NCBI GenBank assembly: GCA_029204045.2 | Contig: CM055082.1 | Location: 1,971,568 to 2,035,567, forward strand | Direction: 5' to 3' | Source of the DNA: Tillandsia leiboldiana | Lineage: Eukaryota; Streptophyta; Magnoliopsida; Poales; Bromeliaceae | DNA length: 64,000 nucleotides | Shown here: positions 18,760 through 32,013 of the stretch, one piece after another | How positions within the stretch are numbered: position 1 is the stretch's first letter | How the letters are laid out: every line of letters starts with the position of its first letter | The notes under the pieces: model-generated | Told to the model about the DNA's origin: nothing | The model's input: the letters and a program-made list of their open reading frames with translations, nothing else | Database searches by the model: none | Made by a program: the position numbers and the translations under genes

Positions 18760-21700
18760 ACGCATTCCAAAAAGGTTTGGGTGCGCAAAGGTGAAATTTT
18801 CCCTTGTCTTGTTTCCAATATTTCCTTGCATGCATATGATAGCTCGTCTTGGTATCTGGATAGCGGGTGTTCCCGTCACATGACCGGTGACAAAAATAGT
18901 TTTCAAAATCTAGAGAAAATCTCCGGAGGACACGTTGTTTTCGGAGACGGTCGATCTTCCAAAATTGTTGGAAAAGGGACGGTAGCTATTCCAGATGGCC
19001 CGATTTTGAAAAACGTCTTATTGTTGATGGCCTTAAGACTAACCTCATAAGCATAAGTCAACTTTGCGACAATGGTTTTTCAGTTAACTTTTCATCGGTT
19101 GAATGCGTTGTAACTGATAAGGACCATGCTTTCTTTCTAAAAGGGGTTAGATCTGAAAACAATTGTTATGTTGTTCCTAACAAATTTTCTGAAAATTGTA
19201 ACTTAGCCGCTTTGAATAATGAAACTCTTTGGCATGAAAGGCTAGGTCACTTAAATTTTAAGGAACTTACTAGAATTTCAAACAAGGACGTGGTCAAGGG
19301 GATTCCAAAGCTTTTATTTAAACAAAACGTTGTGTGTGGTGGTTGCCAAAAGGGAAAACAGTCTAGGACTTGCACACAAGAACTTGAACCACGTTGGTAC
19401 AAAACGGCCCTTGGAACTTTTGCACATGGACTTAATGGGGCCGACCCGTCAACCATCCTTGGGAGGTAAATGGTACATCTTTTTATTGGTTGATGATTTC
19501 TCTCGGTTTTCATGGGTAGCATTTTTGAGAGAGAAAGCTGATACGTTTGACTCTTTTCATGAGATTTGCCATCGTATTATGATTGAAAAGAATGAAAAGA
19601 TCATTCGTGTTAGAAGTGATAGGGGTGGAGAATTCATAAATTCAAAATTCATTGACTTTTGTACTTCAAATGGCATTAAACATGAATTCTCGGCACCCTA
19701 TACACCTCAGCAGAATGGTGTTGTTGAGCGCAAAAACAGGGTTGTTCAAGAGATGGCGCGTGTGATGCTTCATAGCCGGAAATTACCGCTACAATTTTTG
19801 GGCTGAAGCTGTGAACACCGCTGTCTATGTCATTAACAGAGTGTATTTGCGCCCAGGAACCTTGAATACACCATATGAGCTGTGGTTTAGTAGAAAACCG
19901 GATATCAAGTACTTTCGTATCTTCGGGAGTCGATGTTACATCTTACGTGACCTTGAAAATCTTGGAAAGTTCGACTCTCGAAGTGATGAAGGGATCTTTT
20001 TGGGTTATTCTACGAATAGCAGAGCATATCGAGTATTTAACATTGAATCTAAGACGATTGTAGAATCTATAAATGTTAAAGTAGATGAAGCTTCTCATTT
20101 TGAATCTGAAAAATCTACCCTCGATATCTCTCTAGATGATGATTCTCCTGCTAGTGCATCTTCTCATAATAACACTTCCAATATTAATGATGCATCTAAT
20201 GGTTCTTCTAGTTTATCTGATGTGCAGGAATCATCTCGTGTACCTCCGACTACTCCGTTTCAACAAACGCTACGAATCTCCAAGGATCATCCGGAATCGA
20301 ACATCATTGGAGATCCACAAGAAGGAGTTAGAACTCGAAGGCAGTTGGTTTGCGGACTTGCTTGCTACGTATCTTTAATCGAACCAAAGACAATAGATGA
20401 TGCTCTTCAGGATGACTACTGGATTAAAGCAATGCAGGAAGAGCTTCATCAATTTGAGCGAAACAAAGTCTGGGAATTAACGAAGCCTCCAAAGCAACAT
20501 CATGTGATAGGTACCAAATGGATCTTCAAGAACAAGAAAGATGAAGATGGTACTATCATCAGGAACAAGGCACGACTAGTTGCTCAAGGCTACTCTCAAG
20601 TAGAAGGTATAGACTTTGACGAAACTTTCGCCCCTGTAGCTAGACTCGAGTCCATTCGTATATTGTTTGCTATTGCTTGTCATTTTAAAATCAAATTATT
20701 TCAAATGGACGTCAAGAGCGCATTTCTAAATGGGTTTTTAAATGAGGAAGTTTATGTAGCTCAACCGAAAGGTTTTGTAGATCATAAACAACCTAACCAT
20801 ATTTTTCGTTTGAAAAAGGCTCTTTACGGTCTGAAACAAGCACCGCGAGCATGGTACGAAAGGTTAACAAAGCACCTTTTGGAGAAGGGCTATACTCGAG
20901 GGGGAGCTGACAGGACTCTCTTTGTGAAGCATTATCAAAATAATTTCATTGTAGCACAAATCTATGTCGATGACATTGTATTTGGTGCAACAAAAGATAA
21001 TGATGCTTCTAAATTCGCGGAGACCATGGAAAGCGAATTTGAGATGTCCATGATGGGCGAACTGTCTTATTTTCTTGGATTGCAAATTAAACAAAATGAT
21101 GAAGGTATTCACTTGAGTCAATCCAAGTATGCACTGGAGTTGGTCAAAAAGTTTGATCTAGAAAACTGCAAAGTTTTTCCAACTCCAATGGGAACTAGCC
21201 ACAAGGGACTTGGAAGTGAATCACATAGTGAGAATGTAGACGAGAAACTGTATAGAAGTATGATTGGAAGTCTACTTTACCTCACGGCTAGTCGCCCGGA
21301 TATATCCTTTAGTGTTGGGATTTGCGCGAGATATCAATCAGCACCAAAGGAGGTTCACCTGAAAGCGGTGAAACGGATCATCCGGTACATCAAAGGATCA
21401 ATTAATTTCGGAATTTGGTATCCTATGGGAACAAGTCTGGACATTGTTGGATACTCAGATGCCGATTGGGCAGGATCAGTGGATGATCGGAAAAGCACGA
21501 GTGGTGCATGCTTCTATCTTGGCCATTGCCTTGTTGCATGGCACAGTAAAAAGCAGAATTGCATAGCACTCTCCGACTGCCGAAGCGGAATACATTTCAG
21601 CTGGAAGTTGCTCAACTCAACTCATTTGGATGAAAAGCGTGCTGAGCGACTTCCGCATTTCAGCATCTTCGGTAATAATTCTTTGTGACAACACAAGTGC

Positions 21701-21893
21701 AATTAACATTTCTAAAAACCCTGTGTTGCACTCTAGAACAAAACCATATTGAACTTAGATATCATTTTCTTAGAGAGCTAGTTGAATCAAATACTCTTCA
21801 ACTTTCATATGTTTCAACTGAAGATCAATTAGCTGACTTTTTAAACAAAACCTTTGGATCAAAAACGTTTTATTCACTTGCGAAAAGCAATTG
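18760..21893 (+). pseudogene. Sirevirus Pol, left version (frameshifted)
   Basis: Domains in order: protease (YLDSGCSRHMTG, 18853-18888), integrase zinc region (LWHERLGHLNF ... CGGCQKGKQS), integrase core (HMDLMGP, SDRGGEF, NGVVERKN), copia RT (AFLNGFLNEEVYV, YGLKQAPRAWY, YVDDIVFG) and RNase H (GYSDADWAGS). The frame is broken at about 19020, 19370, 19800, 21580 and beyond by single-base differences. Most of these are absent from the other assembled version, so many are probably sequence errors near a contig end rather than real decay. The 19811-21688 segment is open. Confidence 0.85.
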
Positions 21894-21896
21894 GTA

Positions 21897-22855
21897 TGCT
21901 TTCCTTGAAATAATCTTCTTTTTGAAATCTTTGCTTAGGATAGGTTTTGTATTTGTTTTTGTTTTGTTCTTTATCTATGTTTGTACATAGGACATTAATT
22001 GAGCATTGATCATAATTGACTTTAATTGCATCTGTTCACACATTTAGAAATTTATTATGCTTTTGCCATCATAATATTTCATTGTTGCAATGATCGTTTA
22101 TGTTAATTAAATCATCTTCTAAAGTGATCAAAGTCAATTTCTCTCTCAATGATCTCTTGGTATAGTCATTATCTTATTTGACTGTTTAGTCGAGTATGAA
22201 ATCGAGATCAATTTTTGGTTGAATACTTTATATCTTAAATAATTGATAGCCAATTGAGGGGGAGTCAAAGATAATGTAAAATGCTCAAAAGATGTGGAAA
22301 GAGTTACATCCCAATGAGGAGTGTGAAAACTACCACCACATGGAGGAAAGAGCTACCACCTCGGTCGTCCGAGTATTGTGTGCAGCTACCACATGTATAC
22401 CAAGCATGGTTGTTCAAATTTTTGATTAAGTAAAATGCATATTGAAATACTTGACTCTGTCAAATTTCAAGGTTGGTATAAGGTGGGATTTTAAAGAAAG
22501 ATGCTCAAAGAGCCACTCTCTTCAACAGATTGTCTAGAAATATTATCTACTATATTTGGGATTTCAAACATCTATTGATCTTTGTATTTCATTTTCTTTA
22601 CTGAATTGATGATTTGATAAAGGCATTACTCATAAGATCAAGTTAGATGTGATTGAAGGTGTTCAACTTTAAGGGATTTAATTCTTGTAAATTTTCGTTT
22701 CATTTTTGGATATTACTGATAGATTTGGCATAATCTAATTCTTGTTGTATGAAACGATGCTTTTTGTTTAAAGTTAATACACCTTTGTGCTTACAATCTT
22801 TTTCTGGTTTTTTTCTTGAATTTCTCTGAAATTTTTCTAAAGAAAAAGTTGGGGC
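21897..22855 (+). other. Sirevirus non-coding region after pol
   Basis: Contains an internal polypurine tract, ttgagggggagtcaaag (about 22254), well upstream of the terminal one, as reported for Sireviruses. It also holds repeated ctaccac words. No ORF is seen. Counterpart in the other version: 30900-31840. Confidence 0.6.
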
Positions 22856-23500
22856 CGATCCGGATCGGGCAAGGTGATCCGGATCCCGAACGCAGGTTTT
22901 CTCCTGCGGGCTGACGATCCGGATTGGACCTGCCGATCCGGATCCCGAACGCAGTTTTCTTTTACTGCGGGTAGCCGATCCGGATCGCAAGCTCGGGAGG
23001 ATCCGGATCGCGGCTAGGTTTTTATAAAGAACAAAAGGGTTTTGATTTCTTTTACTCCAATCTTTTGTTTAAAAGTTTCCAGAGCGCTTCTCTCTAGATT
23101 TCATCCTCCTTGGAAGCTTTCTAACTCAAGTTCTTCTGTTCCAAGTAAGTTTTATTGATCAAAATCTCGGTTTTTCACCGTTTTTTCTCTTTTCCTCCTC
23201 AACGCACGAATTTCTTGGATCAACTTTGTTTGTGGATGGTTTTTGATCAAATTTCTTTTGAAATAAGAACTCTGGGTAGATTAGTTTTGATTATATGCTA
23301 GGTTTTCTCCTGATTAACGGATTTTTAGGCTTCGATTTCTAAAATTTCGGTTTTAGGGCATATAATAAGGATTTTCGAAATTCATGCAATTGATCTATTT
23401 TTAGAAGTCCTTTTGCAAAACTAATTTGATTCTTAGTCTGCTCTACATGATTATGATTGTTTGGGTACAATTTTTTCAATTTTTTGAAAAAACTAAGCAT
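22856..23500 (+). promoter_or_regulatory. Internal promoter-like region (left version)
   Basis: Three pairs of GATCCGGATC-type palindromes, then tttttataaag and a leader ending in a GT...AG-like interval before ORF3. See the cleaner copy at 31842-32520. Confidence 0.6.
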
Positions 23501-23556
23501 TTTTGTGTTCTTGAGTTGGTCTACTCAGGATTCCTTTTCTCAAGAAACCATTAGCA

Positions 23557-24980
23557 ATGGTGATCACTTGGATGTGTTTCCTACTTGCTGCTATGGTACA
23601 TACAGAGATACTGCCAAGCCTAAGAAAAGGCTGAAGAAAGCAAAGAAGACTAAGGTTGATTCCGACACTGAATCAGAGACAGAGTCGATTGAACTGGGTA
23701 ACATCGAAATTGAGCAAGCTGCTCCCATTGTCTCCAAAGGGGAAAAGCAACTGCTGAAGCTTCAAAACCTACTGCAGCTGAAAAAGGGAAAGCACCAATG
23801 GAACCAAGTCCAGTTGGAACAAAAAGAAAAATGTGTGCGAGAAAAAGAGGGAGTGCACAAGGAATCTCCATTGAGCAACCAGCACAGCAAGCACCTCCCA
23901 AGAAGTTGTCAGCTCGGCTGAATAAAGGATTTTGAAAACAGAAATGCATTGGAGAAAGGCATGTTGATGTAAAAGCCTTAAAGAAGCGTTCTCAGACGTT
24001 TGGGACTTTGTTTGACCAGATAGGTCTTGCTTCCATTTGCGATTTTCCGGAGAGACACTGGGTATTGTCTTCACTCAGTGAGGATGTTTTATCAGAATGC
24101 CTGCTATCTAGTTGATCAGGAAAGCGGGCGTCGGGATTTTCAAACTTTAGTCAAGAATGTCAGAATCAAAGTAACGCCTCAGCTAATTGGTGAAGTACTT
24201 GGGATGGACGCCCGAGCCGATGGCACTCATTACCTGAAGAATCAAGTTTTCAACACTTCTCCTGGAGAGTGGTAGTTGATGGAATCTGTGTTCCAGATAT
24301 CGGTCGACAGGAAACTCCGTTTTCTCGAAAGAACTACGACCAGAGTACCGCATCTTAATCTTTATTTTTGTACAATATTCTTCCAAACATGAACAAAAGG
24401 TTCTTCGGTGGGAAAGAATGATATTTCTTTATCTACTTGGAAACCCCGCAGCAGCAATGGGAGCTAACTTAAACATTCCCTACTCATCTGGTCAAGGATG
24501 GCACGATATGTGGAGCAAGCTCATCCGTCAGAGAGACTACCTTTTCCAATGATCATCATGCGATTCTTCGCAATTTAAAGCTGACACAAATGCGAGTTCC
24601 TATCTGCACAGTCTAGGAACGATCAATGACCGACAATTGTAAAGTCTCTTTCGACGAAGCCAGATGAACCTTTCATACCTCTTCACCGGCAACGAGAACA
24701 ACGACAACAAGCAACAACCTCTGCACCGGCAGCAGCTCCTTCAGTTCAACCAGCACCTCCGGCACAAGAAGCACCACAATCACTTCTGATGATGATGCTT
24801 CTGTTACCTCAATCTATAAAGAACAGCAAAGGCTCTCCAACGAGCAAGAACGTATATCAAATGAACTGATTGAGGTAAAGGAAGAAATAAGAAGGTAAAT
24901 AAAAGCAATCAGCAATGAACAAGCGGATAAAGAAGATTTTCCAAATCCTCGGCTGTATCAGTTCAGACGAGTCTGAATGA
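23557..24980 (+). pseudogene. Sirevirus third ORF, left version (frameshifted)
   Basis: Same protein as 32539-33972, but broken by many single-base indels. Segments RVKVTPQLIGEVLGMDA-like (about 24160) and the C-terminal Gln/Glu coiled segment are recognisable. The breaks are most likely contig-end errors. Confidence 0.75.
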
Positions 24981-25787
24981 TCCGTATCCTTCTAATTTCT
25001 GTTTTTATGCATATTTTAAATCCTACTGTTGTGCAAGTTTTTTTTATGTTTTAATTTGAGATTTTAGTTCTCGAACTTAAACTGTTAACCATTCTCTCCT
25101 TCTGTAATCTTTGGCTTTATTTGTGACAAAAAAGGGGAGAGAGTTTAGAACAATGATTGAACAATGAACAATGAATGATGGTATGAATGATGAAATATCA
25201 AGGTAAGTATGATCTCAAATCAATGTGAAATATCAAGGTAAGTTGATCTCAACTTGAGGTTTTTCGTTGTATGAATGCATGCCTCGACTAACTATTTGTA
25301 ACTATTTGGGCATGTAATATAACTAACAAGTTGTTTGTTCACTAACAAGTTTGTGACACTGGTTTTTGATTGCATAGAAGATATGTTGGGGTTAACTCTG
25401 ATTATTACATATTATATATATAAGTAGTTGTCACAAACATGTTCATGACATTTGTTTTTACGTGCAAAGAAGATATGTTGGGTTTGTTTAACTATGATCT
25501 GTTACATATCTGAATATAAATGTCATGGTAAGTATAAATGAGTTTAAACTTCATCTCTGTTTGTGGTTTTTGAATGATACAAAATTCTTGAGGTATCTAA
25601 CGATTTCTTTTGTCAAGAATGATTTCTTTTGCAGAGAGTACAGATGTCTAAGTCTAGAGTCTGTTTTAGGAGTTTAATCATGTATTGTATTTTGGATCTC
25701 CATTGTAAATTTTTGTTGTATGGTGATAGCAAAAAAATATCTTTTTGAATTTTCTTTAGTGGATCTATGTTTTGTCACGAAACCGCC
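24981..25787 (+). other. Sirevirus 3' non-coding region (left version)
   Basis: No gene. Contains another purine tract, aaaaaaggggagagagtt (about 25130), and repeated tgaaatatcaaggtaagt words (25193 and 25227). The terminal purine tract caaagggggagat abuts the 3' LTR. Confidence 0.55.
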
Positions 25788-25799
25788 AAAGGGGGAGAT

Positions 25800-27068
25800 T
25801 GTTACGGAATTTGAGTTGGCGTAGTTTCGTGTGAAAGTCTCAAGTCCTGAAGATTGAAGGTGAAGAAAAGTTGGATCATTTAACTCAATCTCAAGAAGAA
25901 AGAAGAATTCAAAAGGATCAGGTATGTTTAACTAAAGAATTTGTGTGATCCGAATACTTCTTGAGTGTGTAGAAACACTTGGAAGAATCTTTCATTGCAT
26001 AAAAATCAAAAACTGGACTTGGGACATGTTCAGGATCCGGATCAGGTTGTTCGATCCGGATCCCGAAGGTGGTTCGTTCATACTTCGTCGCAATCCGGAT
26101 TAGCTCTTGATCCGGATCCGAACGTTGATGTTTGGTGAACTGTATGAACGATCCGGATCGTAGTCACATGATCGGATCCCGAACCTTCGTTTTTCTGGAA
26201 TTGGCTGTTTGTTATGACGATCCGGATCCTAGTTATCACGATCCGGATCGCCGTCCGTAAAATCCAGAAATGGCAGGTTTTTGATTCTTATCTCCTTCCT
26301 AGGGTTTTAAACTATAAAATACACCCTATGACTCCTTTTCTAGGGGAATCCACATAGCCGTCATTTTCTTGTATCATCTTATACGGCTATAGATCCACAT
26401 ATAGAGAAGAAAGGAAATCATTAGAGATACTCTCTGTTTCTCATCTATATTGATTAGTTTGATTCTAGGTTTTCATACTCACATCTGAGTTGAATCAAAC
26501 TAATGAATACTTAGATGGTATTTCCGATCTATCTTTGATCTAAGTAGTATTCGGCGGATCATCACCCACCCAAAAAACAAATTTACCCAAAAATCGGCGC
26601 GTGGATTCGCGTGTCCTTGTGGATTCAAGGTTCAATCGCTCTCGTGGATTCGGAGCGAGGCACGTTCGTGGATTCGAACGGTGCTATTGGGTGAAGACCG
26701 TGGATTCGGTCGGACGTCGTGGATTCGACGTTGGACGCCGTGGATTCGGCGTTGGGCGCAGATCGTGGATTCGAGAAGCGTCTGGAGCGAGCGGAGAAGA
26801 TCCTCTAGGAGCGTATGGAAAAAGGTTGAGTCGTAAGTGTGTACGGTAAATCACCTTGTACGTGTTTTAATTCTAGTGGATTTCTGCCGTGTTATCGGCA
26901 CCGTGTTTTTTACTCCGGTGATGGAGTTTTCCACGTAAAAATCTTGCGTGTTATTTTATTTTCCGCATTGGGTTTTATCCAACGATTTTTGGAGTGTTTA
27001 TACGTTTACACCTATTCACCCCCCTCTAGGTGTTTTCCCCTATTTAGATCCGTAATATTACGACCCAA
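25800..27068 (+). repeat. Sirevirus 3' LTR (left version)
   Basis: Starts tgttacggaatttgag. Carries the palindromes, TATA region and hairpin array, but with scattered 1-2 base losses (for example gatcggatcc, and a missing terminal ca). This is the noisier reading of the LTR at 34816-36094. Confidence 0.9.
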
Positions 27069-27572
27069 CTGCCGACACTGCTGCCTGCATGCTCGTAACC
27101 ATGCTGGAGGTCTCTGTGTCTCGTCGCTCCAGCCTTGGCCTATGTGTTCTCTGTACCGCTCCTCGCATTGCCTATCGCACTGATCATGCTGACGCCGGGT
27201 GCTGGTACTGCAGGCACTCCTGTCTGCACTGCTCATACTCCTGCTCGGGATCTCTGTTTCATGATCTCGTCGACCCCCTTGCGGCCTTGTTGAAAATTGA
27301 TGAAACATGATGTTAGGGTCCTATTATTAGCAAGTAGTGCTAGTAGTGGACCCATTTGTTAGAAAGAAATTGACTAAGTCATGGAGTGAGTGATGGATTA
27401 ATTTGTGTTAGTAGTGGGTTATGTAGTGCAGTTCATGCTAACTAGTTTTTGGAGCACATGTGTAGTGGGGTAGTGGGAGAACATGTGTTGATGTTCGGTT
27501 TTCTTAAACTTTAAGTTTTTTTTCTATTTAAATCCTTTGATTGTAAGCTTGTAAGCAACAAGAAAAAAAGTT
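27069..27572 (+). other. Second reading of the host-gene and copia-LTR flank
   Basis: 27069-27287 is a noisy copy of the host-gene piece at 36095-36316. 27288-27572 is a noisy copy of the first 282 bases of the copia LTR at 36317. The same order and the same target words (ctgcc, ggcct) appear. It ends at the N gap. Confidence 0.88.
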
Positions 27573-27672
27573 NNNNNNNNNNNNNNNNNNNNNNNNNNNN
27601 NNNNNNNNNNNNNNNNNNNNNNNNNNNNNNNNNNNNNNNNNNNNNNNNNNNNNNNNNNNNNNNNNNNNNNNN
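27573..27672. other. Assembly gap (100 N)
   Basis: Exactly 100 N. The sequences before and after overlap each other by about 8.9 kb, so the gap does not represent missing genomic DNA. Confidence 0.97.
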
Positions 27673-30600
27673 AAGACGACTTCACAAGGAGCAACAATCG
27701 TTTTACAAAGACGTTTCAACTAGGCACAAAACTTCCCGACCATTACTGACGCATCCAAAAAGGTTTGGGTGCGCAAAGGTGAAATTTCCCTTGTCTTGTT
27801 TTCCAATATTCCTTGCATGCATATGATAGCTCGTCTGTGTATCTGGATAGCGGGTGTTCCCGTCACATGACCGGTGACAAAAATAGTTTTCAAAATCTTA
27901 GAGAAAAGTCTCCGGAAGGACACGTTGTTTTCGGAGACGGTCGATCTCCCAAATGTTGGAAAAGGACGGTAGCTATTCCAGATGGCCCGATTTTGAAAAA
28001 CGTCTTATTTGTTGATGGCCTTAAGGACTAACCTCATAAGCATAAGTCAACTTTGCGACAATGGTTTTTCAGTTAACTTTTCATCGGTTGAATGCGTTGT
28101 AACTGATAAGGACCATGCTTTCTTTCTAAAAAGGGGTTAGATCTGAAAACAATTGTTATGTTGTTCCTAACAATTTTCTGAAAATTGTAACTTAGCCGCT
28201 TTGAATAATGAAACTCTTTGGCATGAAAGGCTAGGGTCACTTAAATTTTAAGGAACTTACTAGAATTTCCAAACAAGGACGTGGTCAAGGGGATTCCAAA
28301 GCTTTTATTTAAACAAAACGTTGTGTGTGGTGGTTGCCAAAGGGAAAACAGTCTAGGACTGCACACAAGAACTTGAACCACGTTGGTACAAACGGCCCTT
28401 GGAACCTTTTGCACATGGACTTAATGGGGGCCGACCCGTCAACCATCCTTGGGAGGTAAATGGTACATCTTTTTATTGGTTGATGATTTCTCTCGGTTTT
28501 CATGGGTAGCATTTTGAGAGAGAAAGCTGATACGTTTGACTCTTTTCATGAGATTTGCCATCGGATTATGATTGAAAAGAATGAAAAGATCATTCGTGTT
28601 AGAAAGTGAGGGGGTGGAGAATTCATAAATTCAAAATTCATTGACTTTTGTACTTCAAATGGCATTAAACATGAATTCTCGGCACCCTATACACCTCAGC
28701 AGAATGGTGTTGTTGAGCGCAAAAACAGGGTTGTTCAAGAGATGGCGCGTGTGATGCTTCATAGCCGGAAATTACCGCTACATTTTTGGGCTGAAGCTGT
28801 GAACACCGCTGTCTATGTCATTAACAGAGTGTATTTGCGCCCAGGAACCTTGAATACACCATATGAGCTGTGGTTTAGTAGAAAACCGGATATCAAGTAC
28901 TTTCGTATCTTCGGGAGTCGATGTTACATCTTACGTGACCTTGAAAATCTTGGAAAGTTCGACTCTCGAAGTGATGAAGGGATCTTTTTGGGTTATTCTA
29001 CGAATAGCAGAGCATATCGAGTATTTAACAGTGAATCTAAGACGATTGTAGAATCTATAAATGTTAAAGTAGATGAAGCTTCTCATTTTGAATCTGAAAA
29101 ATCTACCCTCGATATCTCTCTAGATGATGATTCTCCTGCTAGTGCATCTTCTCATAATAACACTTCCCAATATTAATGATGCATCTAATGGTTCTTCTAG
29201 TTTATCTGATGTGCAGGAATCATCTCGTGTACCTCCGACTACTCCGTTTCAACAAACGCTACGAATCTCCAAGGATCATCCGGAATCGAACATCATTGGA
29301 GATCCACAAGAAGGAGTTAGAACTCGAAGGCAGTTGGTTTGCGGACTTGCTTGCTACGTATCTTTAATCGAACCAAAGACAATAGATGATGCTCTTCAGG
29401 ATGACTACTGGATTAAAGCAATGCAGGAAGAGCTTCATCAATTTGAGCGAAACAAAGTCTGGGAATTAACGAAGCCTCCAAAGCAACATCATGTGATAGG
29501 TACCAAATGGATCTTCAAGAACAAGAAAGATGAAGATGGTACTATCATCAGGAACAAGGCACGACTAGTTGCTCAAGGCTACTCTCAAGTAGAAGGTATA
29601 GACTTTGACGAAACTTTCGCCCCTGTAGCTAGACTCGAGTCCATTCGTATATTGTTTGCTATTGCTTGTCATTTTAAAATCAAATTATTTCAAATGGACG
29701 TCAAGAGCGCATTTCTAAATGGGTTTTTAAATGAGGAAGTTTATGTAGCTCAACCGAAAGGTTTTGTAGATCATAAACAACCTAACCATATTTTTCGTTT
29801 GAAAAAGGCTCTTTACGGTCTGAAACAAGCACCGCGAGCATGGTACGAAAGGTTAACAAAGCACCTTTTGGAGAAGGGCTATACTCGAGGGGGAGCTGAC
29901 AGGACTCTCTTTGTGAAGCATTATCAAAATAATTTCATTGTAGCACAAATCTATGTCGATGACATTGTATTTGGTGCAACAAAAGATAATGATGCTTCTA
30001 AATTCGCGGAGACCATGGAAAGCGAATTTGAGATGTCCATGATGGGCGAACTGTCTTATTTTCTTGGATTGCAAATTAAACAAAATGATGAAGGTATTCA
30101 CTTGAGTCAATCCAAGTATGCACTGGAGTTGGTCAAAAAGTTTGATCTAGAAAACTGCAAAGTTTTTCCAACTCCAATGGGAACTAGCCACAAGGGACTT
30201 GGAAGTGAATCACATAGTGAGAATGTAGACGAGAAACTGTATAGAAGTATGATTGGAAGTCTACTTTACCTCACGGCTAGTCGCCCGGATATATCCTTTA
30301 GTGTTGGGATTTGCGCGAGATATCAATCAGCACCAAAGGAGGTTCACCTGAAAGCGGTGAAACGGATCATCCGGTACATCAAAGGATCAATTAATTTCGG
30401 AATTTGGTATCCTATGGGAACAAGTCTGGACATTGTTGGATACTCAGATGCCGATTGGGCAGGATCAGTGGATGATCGGAAAAGCACGAGTGGTGCATGC
30501 TTCTATCTTGGCCATTGCCTTGTTGCATGGCACAGTAAAAAGCAGAATTGCATAGCACTCTCGACTGCCGAAGCGGAATACATTTCAGCTGGAAGTTGCT

Positions 30601-30896
30601 CAACTCAACTCATTTGGATGAAAAGCGTGCTGAGCGACTTCCGCATTTCAGCATCTTCGGTAATAATTCTTTGTGACAACACAAGTGCAATTAACATTTC
30701 TAAAAACCCTGTGTTGCACTCTAGAACAAAACATATTGAACTTAGATATCATTTTCTTAGAGAGCTAGTTGAATCAAATACTCTTCAACTTTCATATGTT
30801 TCAACTGAAGATCAATTAGCTGACTTTTTAACAAAACCTTTGGATCAAAAACGTTTTATTCACTTGCGAAAAGCAATTGGTATGCTTTCCTTGAAA
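27673..30896 (+). pseudogene. Sirevirus Pol, right version
   Basis: The protease (YLDSGCSRHMTG) and integrase parts before about 29170 are split by single-base indels. From 29124 to 30896 the frame is open and contains the integrase C-terminus, RT (FQMDVKSAFLNGFLNEEVYV, YVDDIVFGATKDND), the linker, and RNase H through SDADWAGSVDDRKSTSG, STAEAEYISAGSC and FLTKPLDQKRFIHLRKAIGM. This part looks functional. Together with the left version it suggests that the real element may have an intact pol. Confidence 0.88.
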
Positions 30897-31841
30897 TAAT
30901 CTTCTTTTTGAAATCTTTGCTTAGGATAGGTTTTGTATTTGTTTTTGTTTTGTTCTTTATCTATGTTTGTACATAGGACATTAATTGAGCATTGATCATA
31001 ATTGACTTTAATTGCATCTGTTCACACATTTAGAAATTTATTATGCTTTTGCCATCATAATATTTCATTGTTGCAATGATCGTTTATGTTAATTAAATCA
31101 TCTTCTAAAGTGATCAAAGTCAATTTCTCTCTCAATGATCTCTTGGTATAGTCATTATCTTATTTGACTGTTTAGTCGAGTATGAAATCGAGATCAATTT
31201 TTGGTTGAATACTTTATATCTTAAATAATTGATAGCCAATTGAGGGGGAGTCAAAGATAATGTAAAATGCTCAAAAGATGTGGAAAGAGTTACATCCCAA
31301 TGAGGAGTGTGAAAACTACCACCACATGGAGGAAAGAGCTACCACCTCGGTCGTCCGAGTATTGTGTGCAGCTACCACATGTATACCAAGCATGGTTGTT
31401 CAAATTTTTGATTAAGTAAAATGCATATTGAAATACTTGACTCTGTCAAATTTCAAGGTTGGTATAAGGTGGGATTTTAAAGAAAGATGCTCAAAGAGCC
31501 ACTCTCTTCAACAGATTGTCTAGAAATATTATCTACTATATTTGGGATTTCAAACATCTATTGATCTTTGTATTTCATTTTCTTTACTGAATTGATGATT
31601 TGATAAAGGCATTACTCATAAGATCAAGTTAGATGTGATTGAAGGTGTTCAACTTTAAGGGATTTAATTCTTGTAAATTTTCGTTTCATTTTTGGATATT
31701 ACTGATAGATTTGGCATAATCTAATTCTTGTTGTATGAAACGATGCTTTTTGTTTAAAGTTAATACACCTTTGTGCTTACAATCTTTTTCTGGTTTTTTC
31801 TTGAATTTCTCTGAAATTTTTCTAAAGAAAAAGTTGGGGCC

Positions 31842-32013
31842 GATCCGGATCGGGCAAGGTGATCCGGATCCCGAACGCAGGTTTTCTCCTGCGGGCTGAC
31901 GATCCGGATTGGACCTGCCGATCCGGATCCCGAACGCAGTTTTCTTTTACTGCGGGTAGCCGATCCGGATCGCAAGCTCGGGAGGATCCGGATCGCGGCT
32001 AGGTTTTTATAAA
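31842..32013 (+). promoter_or_regulatory. Internal promoter-like module: paired palindromes plus TATA
   Basis: GATCCGGATC-type boxes start at 31842, 31861, 31901 (last base changed), 31920, 31962 and 31985, forming three pairs with spacings of 19, 19 and 23 bp. The first two pairs have the same gatccggatcccgaac extension on the second box as in the LTR. After each of these lies a hairpin, cgcagg...cctgcg and then cgcagt...actgcg, with one compensatory pair change. ttataaa follows at 32007-32013. The downstream interval resembles a 5' leader with an intron (gtaagtttt at about 32128 to ctactcag at about 32509). The parallel with the LTR promoter suggests separate transcription of ORF3; this is inference. 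Confidence 0.6.

Larger units (their letters stand above)
15479..27068 (+). mobile_element. Sirevirus-type Ty1/copia retrotransposon, left assembled version
   Basis: 5' LTR 15479-16757, primer site, gag, pol, an internal promoter-like region, a third ORF, a purine tract, and a 3' LTR (25800-27068). Sirevirus placement rests on the large coiled-coil Gag, the YTQT dynein-light-chain-type motif in Gag, the extra ORF after pol, and repeated polypurine tracts. The target duplication is ctgcc (15474-15478, and after the 3' LTR at 27069-27073). Small indels multiply towards the N gap; the same element is read again, more cleanly, at 27673-36094. The insertion splits a host gene. Confidence 0.9.
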